The notes under the pieces were generated by a model, which saw nothing but the letters and a program-made list of their open reading frames with translations, did not search any database and was not told the origin of the DNA. From Syntrophobacterales bacterium (lineage in GTDB: Bacteria; Desulfobacterota; Syntrophia; Syntrophales; UBA2210), in NCBI GenBank assembly GCA_021163105.1, contig JAGGXJ010000154.1:1-44575 (forward strand): a stretch of DNA of 44,575 nucleotides, in the 5' to 3' direction. The position numbers and the translations under genes were made by a program. Positions 7,288 through 15,707 of this stretch are shown in pieces (positions within the stretch are counted from its first letter, which is position 1; each line of letters opens with the position of its first letter).

Positions 7288-7488
7288 TTATATAACTTTA
7301 ACGTTGGCAGCTGCCGGGCCTTTGTCGCCCTGCTCAATGTCAAACGTTACGCGCTGATTCTCCTCCAAGGTCCTGAAACCTTCAGTTTGAATAGCACTGT
7401 AATGAACAAACACATCACCGCCTTCATCGTTTTCGATGAAGCCAAAACCCTTGCTTGAATTAAACCACTTCACGGTACCTTCAGGCAT
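7288..7488 (-). CDS. Cold-shock-domain protein, CspA family
   Basis: A 66-residue single cold-shock domain, an RNA/ssDNA-binding OB-fold that acts as an RNA chaperone. RNP1 (KGFGFIE) and RNP2 (DVFVHYSAI) are intact and the [15 protein letters not shown] start is typical. AAAGGAGG precedes the ATG. Transcription from the TTGACT-16-TATTCT promoter at 7660-7687 would give a leader of about 165 nt. Long leaders that refold with temperature are known for cspA-type genes. A strong terminator follows. Confidence 0.95.
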   Translation of the reverse strand: MPEGTVKWFNSSKGFGFIENDEGGDVFVHYSAIQTEGFRTLEENQRVTFDIEQGDKGPAAANVKVI

Positions 7489-7659
7489 TATGGCAATCCT
7501 CCTTTCCTGATTTTTCTAAAGCAGGATCGCCCACATGTGACAAGGAACCAGAAGCCGGAAAATTCAAATGTTCAAACTTGTACTTTAAAATGTTTCAATC
7601 CTAGCTTTACCGCATCATGCCGACTGCCTGTCAGCTAAGATGCTTTCTTAAATAGTGGT

Positions 7660-7687
7660 AGAATATAGTGTTTTTGATGTAAGTCAA
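7660..7687 (-). promoter_or_regulatory. Promoter of the cold-shock gene, with long 5' leader
   Basis: On the minus strand TTGACT (complement of 7682-7687), a 16-nt spacer and TATTCT (complement of 7660-7665) lie about 170 nt upstream of the csp ATG. The interval carries no ORF. A long leader fits thermoregulated csp messages, but I cannot show a switch by eye. Confidence 0.6.
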
Positions 7688-7758
7688 GTTATTTTTTTCG
7701 ATAACAGTTATTTTTTTCGAAATCCGGGACAATGCGAATTCAGGATACGATCGTTTTC

Positions 7759-8436
7759 CTATTCCCCTGTTGCTTCTTCGAGAATTTTCCGCATTGTCTT
7801 TCTGTTTCCGAAGACTTGCTCAATGCAATCTGAAAGGGCTTTGTTTATTTGCTCTTCCAGTATCTTTTCAGAGAATTTCACATGTGTCAGTGAAGGGCTC
7901 GTCTCGATCTCCATTTTGCGAAATATGCGCGCATTGCGTGCATCCGCAAAGATTATCGTCAGCTTTACATCCGCCATATAATTTTTCTTTATACCGTCCT
8001 TGTGACAGACAACTTCAAGCTTGTCGATGGTGCCGCCTATCAGCACGTCCCCCCGGTTTTCCTCAATCGAATCGTTCTGGAGATCCCATACAGGAATTTC
8101 CGGGGTCAGAGAATATCCTGCCGTGGACAGGTACGCTCTGATACCAGCGGTAACGGCATCCACGGGTTTCAAATATTTCGGCAGTACCGGTATTGAGCCG
8201 CCGTCGGACGATACCACTCTGCCTATAACCGTCTTGTCCTTTATGTTTCTTGAGTCGATGAACCTGGCTACCGTAAGCTGAACATTCCCTGTGTTGTCAA
8301 TCCTGGCCGCAACCGTTTCCGACGGCGTATAGTTCATGTTAATTGTGTAGAGGTTTACGGGGGCGCATGAGAAGAGGAAAATCAGAGTCAGTGCCGTGAT
8401 TCCGGTTCCCGCGATTAATGAAAAATAGCGCTTCAT
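7759..8436 (-). CDS. Uncharacterised lipoprotein
   Basis: A 225-residue protein with a signal peptide and a cysteine in LIFLFSCAP that suits a lipobox. The mature part starts with an N-terminal strand pattern (VQLTVARFIDSRNIKDKTVIG) reminiscent of YajG-type lipoproteins, followed by a mixed alpha/beta region (DVLIGGTIDKLEVVCH, YMADVKLTIIFADARNARIF) and a C-terminal helix. I do not recognise a specific family with confidence. It has its own near-consensus promoter at 8479-8507. It is the third lipoprotein gene within 6 kb but is not in an operon with the others. Confidence 0.75.
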   Translation of the reverse strand: MKRYFSLIAGTGITALTLIFLFSCAPVNLYTINMNYTPSETVAARIDNTGNVQLTVARFIDSRNIKDKTVIGRVVSSDGGSIPVLPKYLKPVDAVTAGIRAYLSTAGYSLTPEIPVWDLQNDSIEENRGDVLIGGTIDKLEVVCHKDGIKKNYMADVKLTIIFADARNARIFRKMEIETSPSLTHVKFSEKILEEQINKALSDCIEQVFGNRKTMRKILEEATGE

Positions 8437-8478
8437 AGTGATTTTTTTCCTCCTCTTGATTTATTCCTGTTCAAAATC

Positions 8479-8507
8479 AGTATATGTGGGTAATTGCCGG
8501 GTGTCAA
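8479..8507 (-). promoter_or_regulatory. Near-consensus sigma70 promoter for the lipoprotein gene
   Basis: On the minus strand TTGACA (complement of 8502-8507), a 17-nt spacer and TATACT (complement of 8479-8484) lie about 43 nt upstream of the lipoprotein ATG. The hexamers and spacing match those of the dodecin promoter. Confidence 0.75.
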
Positions 8508-8602
8508 ATAGAAACGGAGGGGGGTTACTTCGTGGCGATCCTGTTTGAGGTGTTGGTTTATTCGCCAGAAATATGCTATTGTGCGCCTCAGGAGACAGGA
8601 AA

Positions 8603-9619
8603 ATGTGTAGTAAAAAAATATTAGTGACCGGTGGCGCCGGATATATCGGCAGTCATACCTGTGTGGTATTGCTTGGAGCAGGTTATGATGTGATTGTTGT
8701 CGATAATCTTGTAAACAGCAAGGAGGAATCGCTGAAAAGGGTGCAGCAAATCACGGGTAAGACTTTGGAATTCCACAAAGTGGACTTGCTGGACAGGGAC
8801 GCGTTGAACAGGATTTTTAAAGATGCTTCAATCGACGCGGTGATTCACTTCGCGGGCCTGAAGGCGGTCGGAGAATCTGTCAGCATGCCGCTTCGTTACT
8901 ATCACAATAACGTTACTGGAACGCTGCATCTGTGTGAGGCTATGCGCGAGCACAGCGTCAGAAAGATAGTCTTCAGCTCTTCCGCCACTGTGTATGGAGA
9001 TCCTCACACGGTTCCGATAATGGAGGATTTTCCGCTGGCGCCCACCAATCCATACGGACGTTCAAAGCTTATGATTGAAGAGATTCTCTGTGACATCAAT
9101 GCTGCCGGGGAAGGGTGGGATATAGCGCTTCTTAGATATTTCAATCCGGTAGGAGCCCATCCCAGCGGTCTGATCGGCGAAGATCCCAACGGCATACCAA
9201 ACAACCTTTTCCCTTATATAACGCAGGTTGCGGTCGGCAAGCACAAGACGCTTTCCGTGTTTGGTAACGACTATCCCACTGTGGATGGAACAGGCGTAAG
9301 GGATTATATCCATGTCATGGATCTGGCGGATGGCCACCTGGAGGCATTGAAAAAGATAGACTCCGGTCCTGGCATTGTCACCTGTAATCTGGGCACCGGG
9401 CGGGGATACAGTGTTCTTGAAGTTGTTGAAGAGTTCGAGAAGGTCTCCGGTCGCAGAATACCTTATGACATAGTGAAACGCCGTCTTGGTGATATAGCGG
9501 CATGCTATGCCGATTGTTCGAAGGCAAAGGATGAAATGGACTGGTCGGCGAAAAGGAGTATGGATGAGATGTGCGCCGATGCGTGGCGCTGGCAGTCCCG
9601 AAACCCCGACGGGTATTGA
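8603..9619 (+). CDS. galE: UDP-glucose 4-epimerase
   Basis: A 338-residue extended short-chain dehydrogenase that interconverts UDP-glucose and UDP-galactose (or the GlcNAc/GalNAc pair) for polysaccharide and LPS synthesis. The NAD-binding GGAGYIGSH is at the N-terminus. FAGLKAVGES, the catalytic Ser/Thr region SSSATVYG and the YGRSK dyad follow, with YFNPVGAHPSG after. The length equals E. coli GalE. The frame opens 10 codons earlier, but ATG 8603 with CAGGAGACAGGA upstream fits the family start. polA lies in the same frame immediately after the TGA. Confidence 0.95.
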   Translation: MCSKKILVTGGAGYIGSHTCVVLLGAGYDVIVVDNLVNSKEESLKRVQQITGKTLEFHKVDLLDRDALNRIFKDASIDAVIHFAGLKAVGESVSMPLRYYHNNVTGTLHLCEAMREHSVRKIVFSSSATVYGDPHTVPIMEDFPLAPTNPYGRSKLMIEEILCDINAAGEGWDIALLRYFNPVGAHPSGLIGEDPNGIPNNLFPYITQVAVGKHKTLSVFGNDYPTVDGTGVRDYIHVMDLADGHLEALKKIDSGPGIVTCNLGTGRGYSVLEVVEEFEKVSGRRIPYDIVKRRLGDIAACYADCSKAKDEMDWSAKRSMDEMCADAWRWQSRNPDGY

Positions 9620-9643
9620 AAGGGATTGCCTGAGATTGGGAAA

Positions 9644-12325
9644 ATGACTGAAAAAACATCAAAACCCATGTTGTTTCTTATAGATGGGACAAATTATATC
9701 TACCGCGCGTTTTACGCGATCCGCGGGCTCTCTAATTCCAAAGGATTTCCCACCAACGCGATCTATGGTTTTACCAATATGCTCATGAAGCTGTGCCATG
9801 ACTGGGAGCCGGATTATATTGCCGTTGTGTTTGACGCAAAAGGTCCCACATTCAGGCATGAGGCATATGATCAATATAAGGTAAACCGCAAGGCGATGCC
9901 AGATGAACTCCGCCCCCAGATCCCCCATATCAAGGATATCGTCAGTGGTTTCTCTATAAAGGTTATCGAGGAGCAGGGGGTAGAGGCGGATGATGTTATA
10001 GGAACCCTGGCAAAGAGATGTGAGCAGGCAGGGATGAAGGTGGTCATCGCTTCCGGTGATAAAGATCTGATGCAGTTAGTGTCGGAAAATGTCCTGATGG
10101 TGGACACCATGAAAGGCATATCCTATGACGTGGAAGGTGTCAGAAAGCGTTTCGGTGTCGGGCCCGACAGGGTGATCGATATACTGGGCCTTGCTGGAGA
10201 CACATCGGATAATGTCCCCGGTGTTCCCGGTGTGGGTGAAAAGACAGCGCTCAAGCTGGTAAAAGAATTTGGTTCCCTGGAAGGCGCTCTGGGGAATGCC
10301 GGAAAGGTCAAGGGCAGGGGACTGAGTGAGAAATTGAGAGAATTTGCTGATCAGGCCCGGATGAGCAGGGACCTGGTTACCATTAGAACAGATGTCCCGA
10401 TAGGCTCCAATCTGGAGGATTTTCGTTCCCGGGAACCTGATGTGGAAACATTAAAGGGGATTTTTTGGGAATTTGAATTTCCCGCTCTTATTTCGAGACT
10501 GGGAATAAAAGAGGGGAAAGAGGAAACCGATTACCGTCTGATCACCGGTGAAGTAGAATTCAACAATCTGCTGGATGAAGTTCGGCAGTCCGATCGGTTT
10601 TCCTTCGATCTGGAATTGACTTCAGATGAGGCGATGAGGGCGAAGATCACAGGAGTCGCAGTCTGCACCGGTGAAAAAAAAGCCTGCTATATTCCCCTCT
10701 CTCACACGTGTGAAGAGGCGCGGGGACAGCTCGACGCAGATATGGTGCTGGAACGCTTGGCCCCGCTTCTTTCCGACTGTGAACTGAAGAAATACGGGCA
10801 TAATCTCAAAACAGCGTCTCTTGTCCTCTCGCGGAGGGGAATCGCGCTGAAAGGGGAGCTATATGACGTCATGGTGGCGTCGTATGTTCTCAATCCATCC
10901 AGGCGAGGGTATGATCTCGGCGATATCGTTCAGAATCATCTCGATCGCACCATTGCTTCCCCCAAAGATCTGATGGGAAGCGGAGCGAAGGCGATCCCAT
11001 TTCATGCCGTACCTCTGAAAGATGCCGCACAATACGCGTGTCGCAGGGCGGATTTTATCCTCAGGCTCGCGCCTTTCCTGGATGAAGATATGGAGAAAAC
11101 GGGTCTGAAAAACCTTTTCCGTGACGTGGAAATGCCCCTTGTCGGAGTGCTTGCCTTGATGGAGAAAAGAGGGGTTCTCCTTGATTGTGAACTTCTGGGA
11201 GAGATATCGCTCCAGCTTGGGGGGTTGCTTTCTGTCTCCGGGGAGAAAATATACAGGCTCGCGGGGGAGGAGTTCAATATAAATTCCCCGAAACAGTTGC
11301 AGTCAATACTCTTTGACAGGCTTGGCCTTCCCCGGGGGAAAAAGACGAAGGCCGGCTATTCGACGGATGTGGATGTCCTGACAAATCTTGCGAAGTCTTA
11401 TGAACTCCCGGCGGAGATACTCGCCTACCGGAGTCTGGCAAAGCTCAAATCAACTTATGTCGATGCCCTGCCCGCGCTTGTCAACCCGGAGACGGGAAGG
11501 ATACATACATCGTATAATCAGACGGTGACGGCGACAGGGAGACTTTCCAGCAGTAATCCAAATCTCCAGAACATACCGATAAGGACACCGGAGGGGAAAA
11601 GGATACGTCAGGCATTTATCGCGTCTGAAGGCTGCGAAATCGTATCGGCTGACTACTCTCAGATAGAGCTTCGCATTCTGGCACATTTGTCTGGGGACGA
11701 GTTGCTTATAGAGGCGTTCGAATCCGGTGAGGATGTGCATGCAAAAACAGCCTCCGACATATTCGGCGTGTTTCCCGGGATGGTCAGCGAGGAGATGCGC
11801 CGGCAGGCGAAGGTGATAAACTTCGGCGTCATTTATGGGATGAGCCCCTTCGGCCTTGCCAGAGAGCTGGGGATAAGCCAGAAGCGCGCGAAAGATTACA
11901 TAGATGAATATTTCTCCAGATTTTCCGGTGTTAGCATGTTAATAAAAGAAATACTGAAGAAGGCGAGAGAAAGGGGATTTGTCACCACGCTTCTGAACCG
12001 CCGACGATACATACCGGAGATCAACAGCGGCAATGCCCAGGTTCGCCAGTTCGCGGAACGAATGGCTGTCAACACACCCATACAGGGAACAGCGGCCGAT
12101 CTTATCAAGGTGGCGATGCTGAATATTGCGGCCGGGATTAAAGAAAAAAAACTGTCCGCGTGTATGATAATGCAGGTGCATGACGAGCTCGTTTTTGAGG
12201 TTCCGATATGTGAAAAAGAAGAGGTTATGAATCTCGTCAGGTGGGAGATGGAAAACGTTATAGCCTTGAAAATTCCGATAAAGGTGGAGATTGCCTCCGG
12301 GAGAAACTGGGATGAGGCGCATTAA
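9644..12325 (+). CDS. polA: DNA polymerase I
   Basis: A full-length family A polymerase (893 residues) for Okazaki-fragment processing and repair. The 5' nuclease domain starts at LFLIDGTNYIYRAFYA. The polymerase domain has motif A (ADYSQIELR, about residue 669), motif B (RRQAKVINFGVIYGMS) and motif C (VHDELVFEV, about residue 845). In the 3'-5' exonuclease domain Asp322 and Glu324 remain. The position of E. coli Asp424 is Ala391 (NLKTAS for NLKYDR), and that of Asp501 is Arg468 (YACRRAD for YAAEDAD). Proofreading is therefore probably lost. The ATG at 9644 was chosen; TTG 9626 is in frame, and neither has a well-spaced Shine-Dalgarno. Confidence 0.95.
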   Translation: MTEKTSKPMLFLIDGTNYIYRAFYAIRGLSNSKGFPTNAIYGFTNMLMKLCHDWEPDYIAVVFDAKGPTFRHEAYDQYKVNRKAMPDELRPQIPHIKDIVSGFSIKVIEEQGVEADDVIGTLAKRCEQAGMKVVIASGDKDLMQLVSENVLMVDTMKGISYDVEGVRKRFGVGPDRVIDILGLAGDTSDNVPGVPGVGEKTALKLVKEFGSLEGALGNAGKVKGRGLSEKLREFADQARMSRDLVTIRTDVPIGSNLEDFRSREPDVETLKGIFWEFEFPALISRLGIKEGKEETDYRLITGEVEFNNLLDEVRQSDRFSFDLELTSDEAMRAKITGVAVCTGEKKACYIPLSHTCEEARGQLDADMVLERLAPLLSDCELKKYGHNLKTASLVLSRRGIALKGELYDVMVASYVLNPSRRGYDLGDIVQNHLDRTIASPKDLMGSGAKAIPFHAVPLKDAAQYACRRADFILRLAPFLDEDMEKTGLKNLFRDVEMPLVGVLALMEKRGVLLDCELLGEISLQLGGLLSVSGEKIYRLAGEEFNINSPKQLQSILFDRLGLPRGKKTKAGYSTDVDVLTNLAKSYELPAEILAYRSLAKLKSTYVDALPALVNPETGRIHTSYNQTVTATGRLSSSNPNLQNIPIRTPEGKRIRQAFIASEGCEIVSADYSQIELRILAHLSGDELLIEAFESGEDVHAKTASDIFGVFPGMVSEEMRRQAKVINFGVIYGMSPFGLARELGISQKRAKDYIDEYFSRFSGVSMLIKEILKKARERGFVTTLLNRRRYIPEINSGNAQVRQFAERMAVNTPIQGTAADLIKVAMLNIAAGIKEKKLSACMIMQVHDELVFEVPICEKEEVMNLVRWEMENVIALKIPIKVEIASGRNWDEAH

Positions 12326-12422
12326 AACAGGGACACTTCCCTATTTAGCAAGTGGGTGTAATTACTCAGGTATAGACAGTAAGTAAAGTAGGTAAATTTA
12401 AATAGGGAAGTGTCCCTGTTTT
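12324..12422. repeat. 24-bp perfect inverted repeat around a 51-bp core
   Basis: The arms 12324-12347 (starting AAAACAGGGACACTTCCC) and 12399-12422 (ending GGGAAGTGTCCCTGTTTT) are exact reverse complements. The left arm begins inside the polA TAA. The right arm ends 12 nt before the channel gene's start codon. The core has no ORF. The structure looks like a mobile REP/MITE-type unit and shares GTGTCCCTGT with 15698-15707. Confidence 0.85.
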
Positions 12423-12434
12423 AAAGGTGAGGTT

Positions 12435-13679
12435 ATGAAATTGATAACAAACTGGCTGATACAATCGGGATTTGAAGATAAAATGGCGGCAATCTGCGCG
12501 GATATCATTACAGCCTTCTGCATCCTTGTGCTTGCCGGTCTTATTTATATCGGTGTAGGGCGATTTGTCATGAAGGGTATCATTCGTCTGGCGAGGCAGA
12601 CCAGGACGGATTGGGACGATGTCCTGCTCAGGGAAAAATTCTTCCAGCGTGCCTCGCATCTGGCGCCCGCGCTGGTCATCTATTTCATGGCCCCTCTTGT
12701 CTTCGGTGGACACGAGCCTGTCATGGCAGTGGTGCAATGTGCCGCCAGAATATATATGCTGATCACCGGTCTGATGATGGCGGATTCGCTGCTCAATGCC
12801 GTTGTGGCTATCTCCCGGTCCCGCAATCTTCCGTATAAGGCATCCGTTCGAGGGATCGCGCAGGCATTCAAGATTGTCCTGTATATTGTTATCGGCATCG
12901 TCATCCTTTCCATGATTGCCGGGAAATCACCCGCCTTTTTCATCAGCGGTATGGGCGCGATGATGGCGGTGCTGATACTGGTTTTCAGGGACTCCATCCT
13001 GGGATTTGTCGCCGGGATCCAGATATCTGCGAATGAGATGGTAAACATTGGCGACTGGATCGAGATGCCCAAATATGGCGCGGATGGAGAAGTGATCGAT
13101 ATTTCCCTGACAACGGTAAAGGTGCGGAACTGGGACCAGACGGTTATCACTATCCCGACCTATGCCATGATCTCCGATTCCTTTAAGAACTGGCGGGGAA
13201 TGACTGAATCAGGAGGACGGCGTATAAAACGTGCCCTCTATATCGACATGACAAGCATCAAATTCTGCACGGAAGAGATGCTGAACAGGTTTTCCAGGTT
13301 TCAGCATATTACCGGATATATCGACGCAAAAAAGGAGGAACTGGCCAGGTATAATGCTGAACACCATGTGGATGACTCAGAGATTGTCAATGGCCGTCGT
13401 CTTACCAATGTCGGGACATTCAGGGCATATATTACCGCGTATCTTAGAAATAATCCGAAGATACACCAGAATATGACCCTTATGGTGAGACAGCTTGCCC
13501 CCACGGATCATGGACTACCTGTTGAGATCTACGCGTTCAGCAACGATCAGGCCTGGGTCAATTATGAGGGAATTCAGGCCGATATCTTTGATCATATCCT
13601 GGCGGTTATTCCCCAGTTCGAGTTGCGGATCTTCCAGAATCCGACGGGCGAGGATTTTAAAAAGCTTCAGAGTAAATAA
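12435..13679 (+). CDS. ybdG: MscS-family channel of the YbdG (MscM) type
   Basis: A 414-residue inner-membrane protein very like E. coli YbdG, a miniconductance channel that responds to osmotic down-shock. About five N-terminal helices lead to the pore-lining helix (SGMGAMMAVLILVFRDSILGF read in two halves) and the beta domain (MVNIGDWIEMPKYGADGEVI, VRNWDQTVITIPTYAM). The soluble C-terminal part carries the YbdG hallmarks NWRGMTESGGRRIKR and MVRQLAPTDHGLPVEIYAFS. AAAGGTGAGG precedes the ATG and abuts the palindromic repeat. The enoyl-CoA isomerase-like gene follows after 43 nt. Confidence 0.92.
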   Translation: MKLITNWLIQSGFEDKMAAICADIITAFCILVLAGLIYIGVGRFVMKGIIRLARQTRTDWDDVLLREKFFQRASHLAPALVIYFMAPLVFGGHEPVMAVVQCAARIYMLITGLMMADSLLNAVVAISRSRNLPYKASVRGIAQAFKIVLYIVIGIVILSMIAGKSPAFFISGMGAMMAVLILVFRDSILGFVAGIQISANEMVNIGDWIEMPKYGADGEVIDISLTTVKVRNWDQTVITIPTYAMISDSFKNWRGMTESGGRRIKRALYIDMTSIKFCTEEMLNRFSRFQHITGYIDAKKEELARYNAEHHVDDSEIVNGRRLTNVGTFRAYITAYLRNNPKIHQNMTLMVRQLAPTDHGLPVEIYAFSNDQAWVNYEGIQADIFDHILAVIPQFELRIFQNPTGEDFKKLQSK

Positions 13680-13722
13680 CGGCACTGAGCGATAAAAAAG
13701 GAATGAGGAGGAGAAGGTAGAT

Positions 13723-14439
13723 ATGGCGATTATAGAATGGGAAAAGGATGGGACAGTCGCTGTCATGACCATGAACAATGGCGAGAACAGGCACAATCCC
13801 GATTTCAACAGGGCTATACTTAACGCTTTTGACGAGATCGAGAATGACGAGACAATTTCATCCGTGGTTATCACTTCAAGTGATGAGAAGAGCTGGTCTC
13901 AGGGCATCGATGTGGAATGGATTATGGGTGCCATGAATAATAAAGAAACCCAGTCAATCAAAGATTTCATGTATGGTCTGAACCGGATATTTACAAGAAT
14001 CCTGTATCTCCCGATGCCTGTTATCGCGTCCATAAACGGGCACGCTTTTGGGGATGGGGCCATCATGGCTTGCGCGTGTGATTTCAGATTTATGAAGGCG
14101 GACAGGGGATATTTCTGTTTTCCGGAGATTGATATAAGCATACCCTTTCTGCCGGCAATGTTAGCTATTATAAAGAAGGCGTTTCCCTATTACAAACTTG
14201 AAGAACTTGTATACAGCGGGAAAAGGGCAACCGCGAAGGAACTGGAGGCAAGCCACGTGATTGTAAAGGCGTGTGAGAACGCTCAAGCCCTCCTTGAAGA
14301 CGCAACAGCCTTTGCGGGGACCTTCATCAAAAAGAGAGCGATATTTGAGCAACAGAAGAAAAGACTACACAAGCATATCATTGAAATCATGGAGAAGGAA
14401 GACCCCGAGTTTATAGAGCCTCTCAATATAATGGTCTGA
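13723..14439 (+). CDS. Enoyl-CoA hydratase/isomerase family protein, isomerase-like
   Basis: A 238-residue crotonase-fold protein, short for the family. Oxyanion-hole segments are SWSQGIDVEW (about residue 64) and NGHAFGDGAIMA (about residue 106). The glutamate of hydratases in the latter helix is replaced by a hydrophobic residue, while the second glutamate is kept in FPEIDISIPF. One active-site Glu with this surrounding sequence is the pattern of delta3-delta2-enoyl-CoA isomerases, which shift double bonds for oxidation of unsaturated acyl-CoAs. A strong GAGGAGAAGG precedes the ATG. The YhiN-like gene starts one base after its stop. Confidence 0.85.
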   Translation: MAIIEWEKDGTVAVMTMNNGENRHNPDFNRAILNAFDEIENDETISSVVITSSDEKSWSQGIDVEWIMGAMNNKETQSIKDFMYGLNRIFTRILYLPMPVIASINGHAFGDGAIMACACDFRFMKADRGYFCFPEIDISIPFLPAMLAIIKKAFPYYKLEELVYSGKRATAKELEASHVIVKACENAQALLEDATAFAGTFIKKRAIFEQQKKRLHKHIIEIMEKEDPEFIEPLNIMV

Positions 14440-14440
14440 A

Positions 14441-15685
14441 ATGGTAAAGCGTAATGTTATTGTAGTCGGCGGTGGCGCGTCCGGCATGATGGCCTCAGGA
14501 CAGGCAGCCGAAATGGGTGCGGATACGCTGCTTCTTGAGAAAATGCACCGTCCGGGACGCAAGCTCGGCATCACGGGCAAGGGGCGATGCAATCTCACAA
14601 ATGTGGCTTCACTCCCGGAGTTTATTTCGCACTTCGGGTCCAATGGCACTTTTCTCCGGCAGGCCTTTCACCGGTTTTCGAATGATGAGCTTGCGGCGTT
14701 TTTTGAAGATCTGGGTGTTTCTACCATTGCCGAACGCGGTGGCCGTGTTTTCCCGGTAAGCAGTCAGGCAAGGGATATAGTGAACGCATTGACGGGATGG
14801 ATGCGAAAGCAGGGCGTAACAGTGCGGCGGAAAGTATCCGTGGATGGTCTGCTTATCGAAGGACGGAAGGTTTGCGGTGTGCGTGATTCCAGCGGGCAGA
14901 CATATCCTGCCGATGCTGTTATTATCGCGACCGGGGGTGTGTCTTACCCTGCCACCGGTTCAACCGGCGACGGGTATCGTCTGGCACGGTCGGCGGAGCA
15001 TTCAATAGTGCCGGTGCGTCCGGCGTTAATCCCTCTGGAAACAGGGGGTGATGTGGCGCAGCGTCTGCAGGGCCTCAGTATGCGCAATGTGAACGTCAGA
15101 GTCCTGGTTGACGGCGGAAAACAGGGTGAGGCGTTTGGAGAAATGATCTTCACGCATTTCGGCCTTTCGGGGCCGATAATTCTTTCTCTCAGCGGCGTGG
15201 CGACGGACGCGCTGAATATGGGCGGCAGGGTGATTATCTCTATTGATCTCAAACCTGCCCTGGATGAACGTAAACTGGATGAAAGGCTTCTGCGCGATCT
15301 TGACGCGCATGGGAAACGTAAGTTTCAGACGTTGCTGGAAGAGCTGTTGCCCGGGAAATTGATACCCGTTTGCATGGAGCTTACCGGGATCCCACCGGAC
15401 AGAAGGGGTCACCAGATTACCGCAAGGGAGAGAAAACGTCTGAGAACATGGCTCAAGAATTTCCGTCTCGAGGTAACCGGAACGCGTCCCATCTCCGAGG
15501 CCATCATTACCGCCGGAGGTATAAACACAGGAGAGATAGATCCGCGCACGATGGCGTCACGTCTTATCGCCGGGCTCTATTTCGCGGGTGAGGTAATCGA
15601 CATAGATGCCGACACCGGGGGCTATAACCTGCAGGCTGCGTTTTCTACCGGCTGGCTTGCGGGAAGATCAGCCGCCCGGCAGTAG
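14441..15685 (+). CDS. YhiN/HI0933-family FAD-dependent oxidoreductase
   Basis: A 414-residue flavoprotein of the BaiN/YhiN/HI0933 family. The dinucleotide-binding VVGGGASGMMAS is at the N-terminus. The family signature LLEKMHRPGRKLGITGKGRCNLTN (residues 30-53) follows. ATGGVSYPATGSTGDGY and the C-terminal FAD-binding AGEVIDIDADTGGYNLQAA complete it. The gene starts 1 nt after the enoyl-CoA isomerase-like gene, so translation is probably coupled. Members are variously annotated as aminoacetone oxidase or flavoprotein, and the natural substrate is unknown. It is convergent with iorB, 21 nt apart. Confidence 0.9.
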   Translation: MVKRNVIVVGGGASGMMASGQAAEMGADTLLLEKMHRPGRKLGITGKGRCNLTNVASLPEFISHFGSNGTFLRQAFHRFSNDELAAFFEDLGVSTIAERGGRVFPVSSQARDIVNALTGWMRKQGVTVRRKVSVDGLLIEGRKVCGVRDSSGQTYPADAVIIATGGVSYPATGSTGDGYRLARSAEHSIVPVRPALIPLETGGDVAQRLQGLSMRNVNVRVLVDGGKQGEAFGEMIFTHFGLSGPIILSLSGVATDALNMGGRVIISIDLKPALDERKLDERLLRDLDAHGKRKFQTLLEELLPGKLIPVCMELTGIPPDRRGHQITARERKRLRTWLKNFRLEVTGTRPISEAIITAGGINTGEIDPRTMASRLIAGLYFAGEVIDIDADTGGYNLQAAFSTGWLAGRSAARQ

Positions 15686-15691
15686 GGGCGG

Positions 15692-15707
15692 CAGGGGGTG
15701 TCCCTGT
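15692..15707. repeat. Short hairpin and GTGTCCCTGT core at the iorB stop
   Basis: CAGGG (15692-15696) and CCCTG (15702-15706) form a small hairpin in the 21-nt gap between convergent genes. The sequence GTGTCCCTGT (15698-15707) is identical to part of the right arm of the 12324-12422 repeat. It runs into the complement of the iorB TGA and then a T-run, so it may act as a weak terminator on the plus strand. Confidence 0.45.

Noticed and set aside
12342-12404. A small gene inside the core of the 24-bp inverted repeat
   Set aside because: The 51-bp core has no start-to-stop frame of useful length and no ribosome-binding site.
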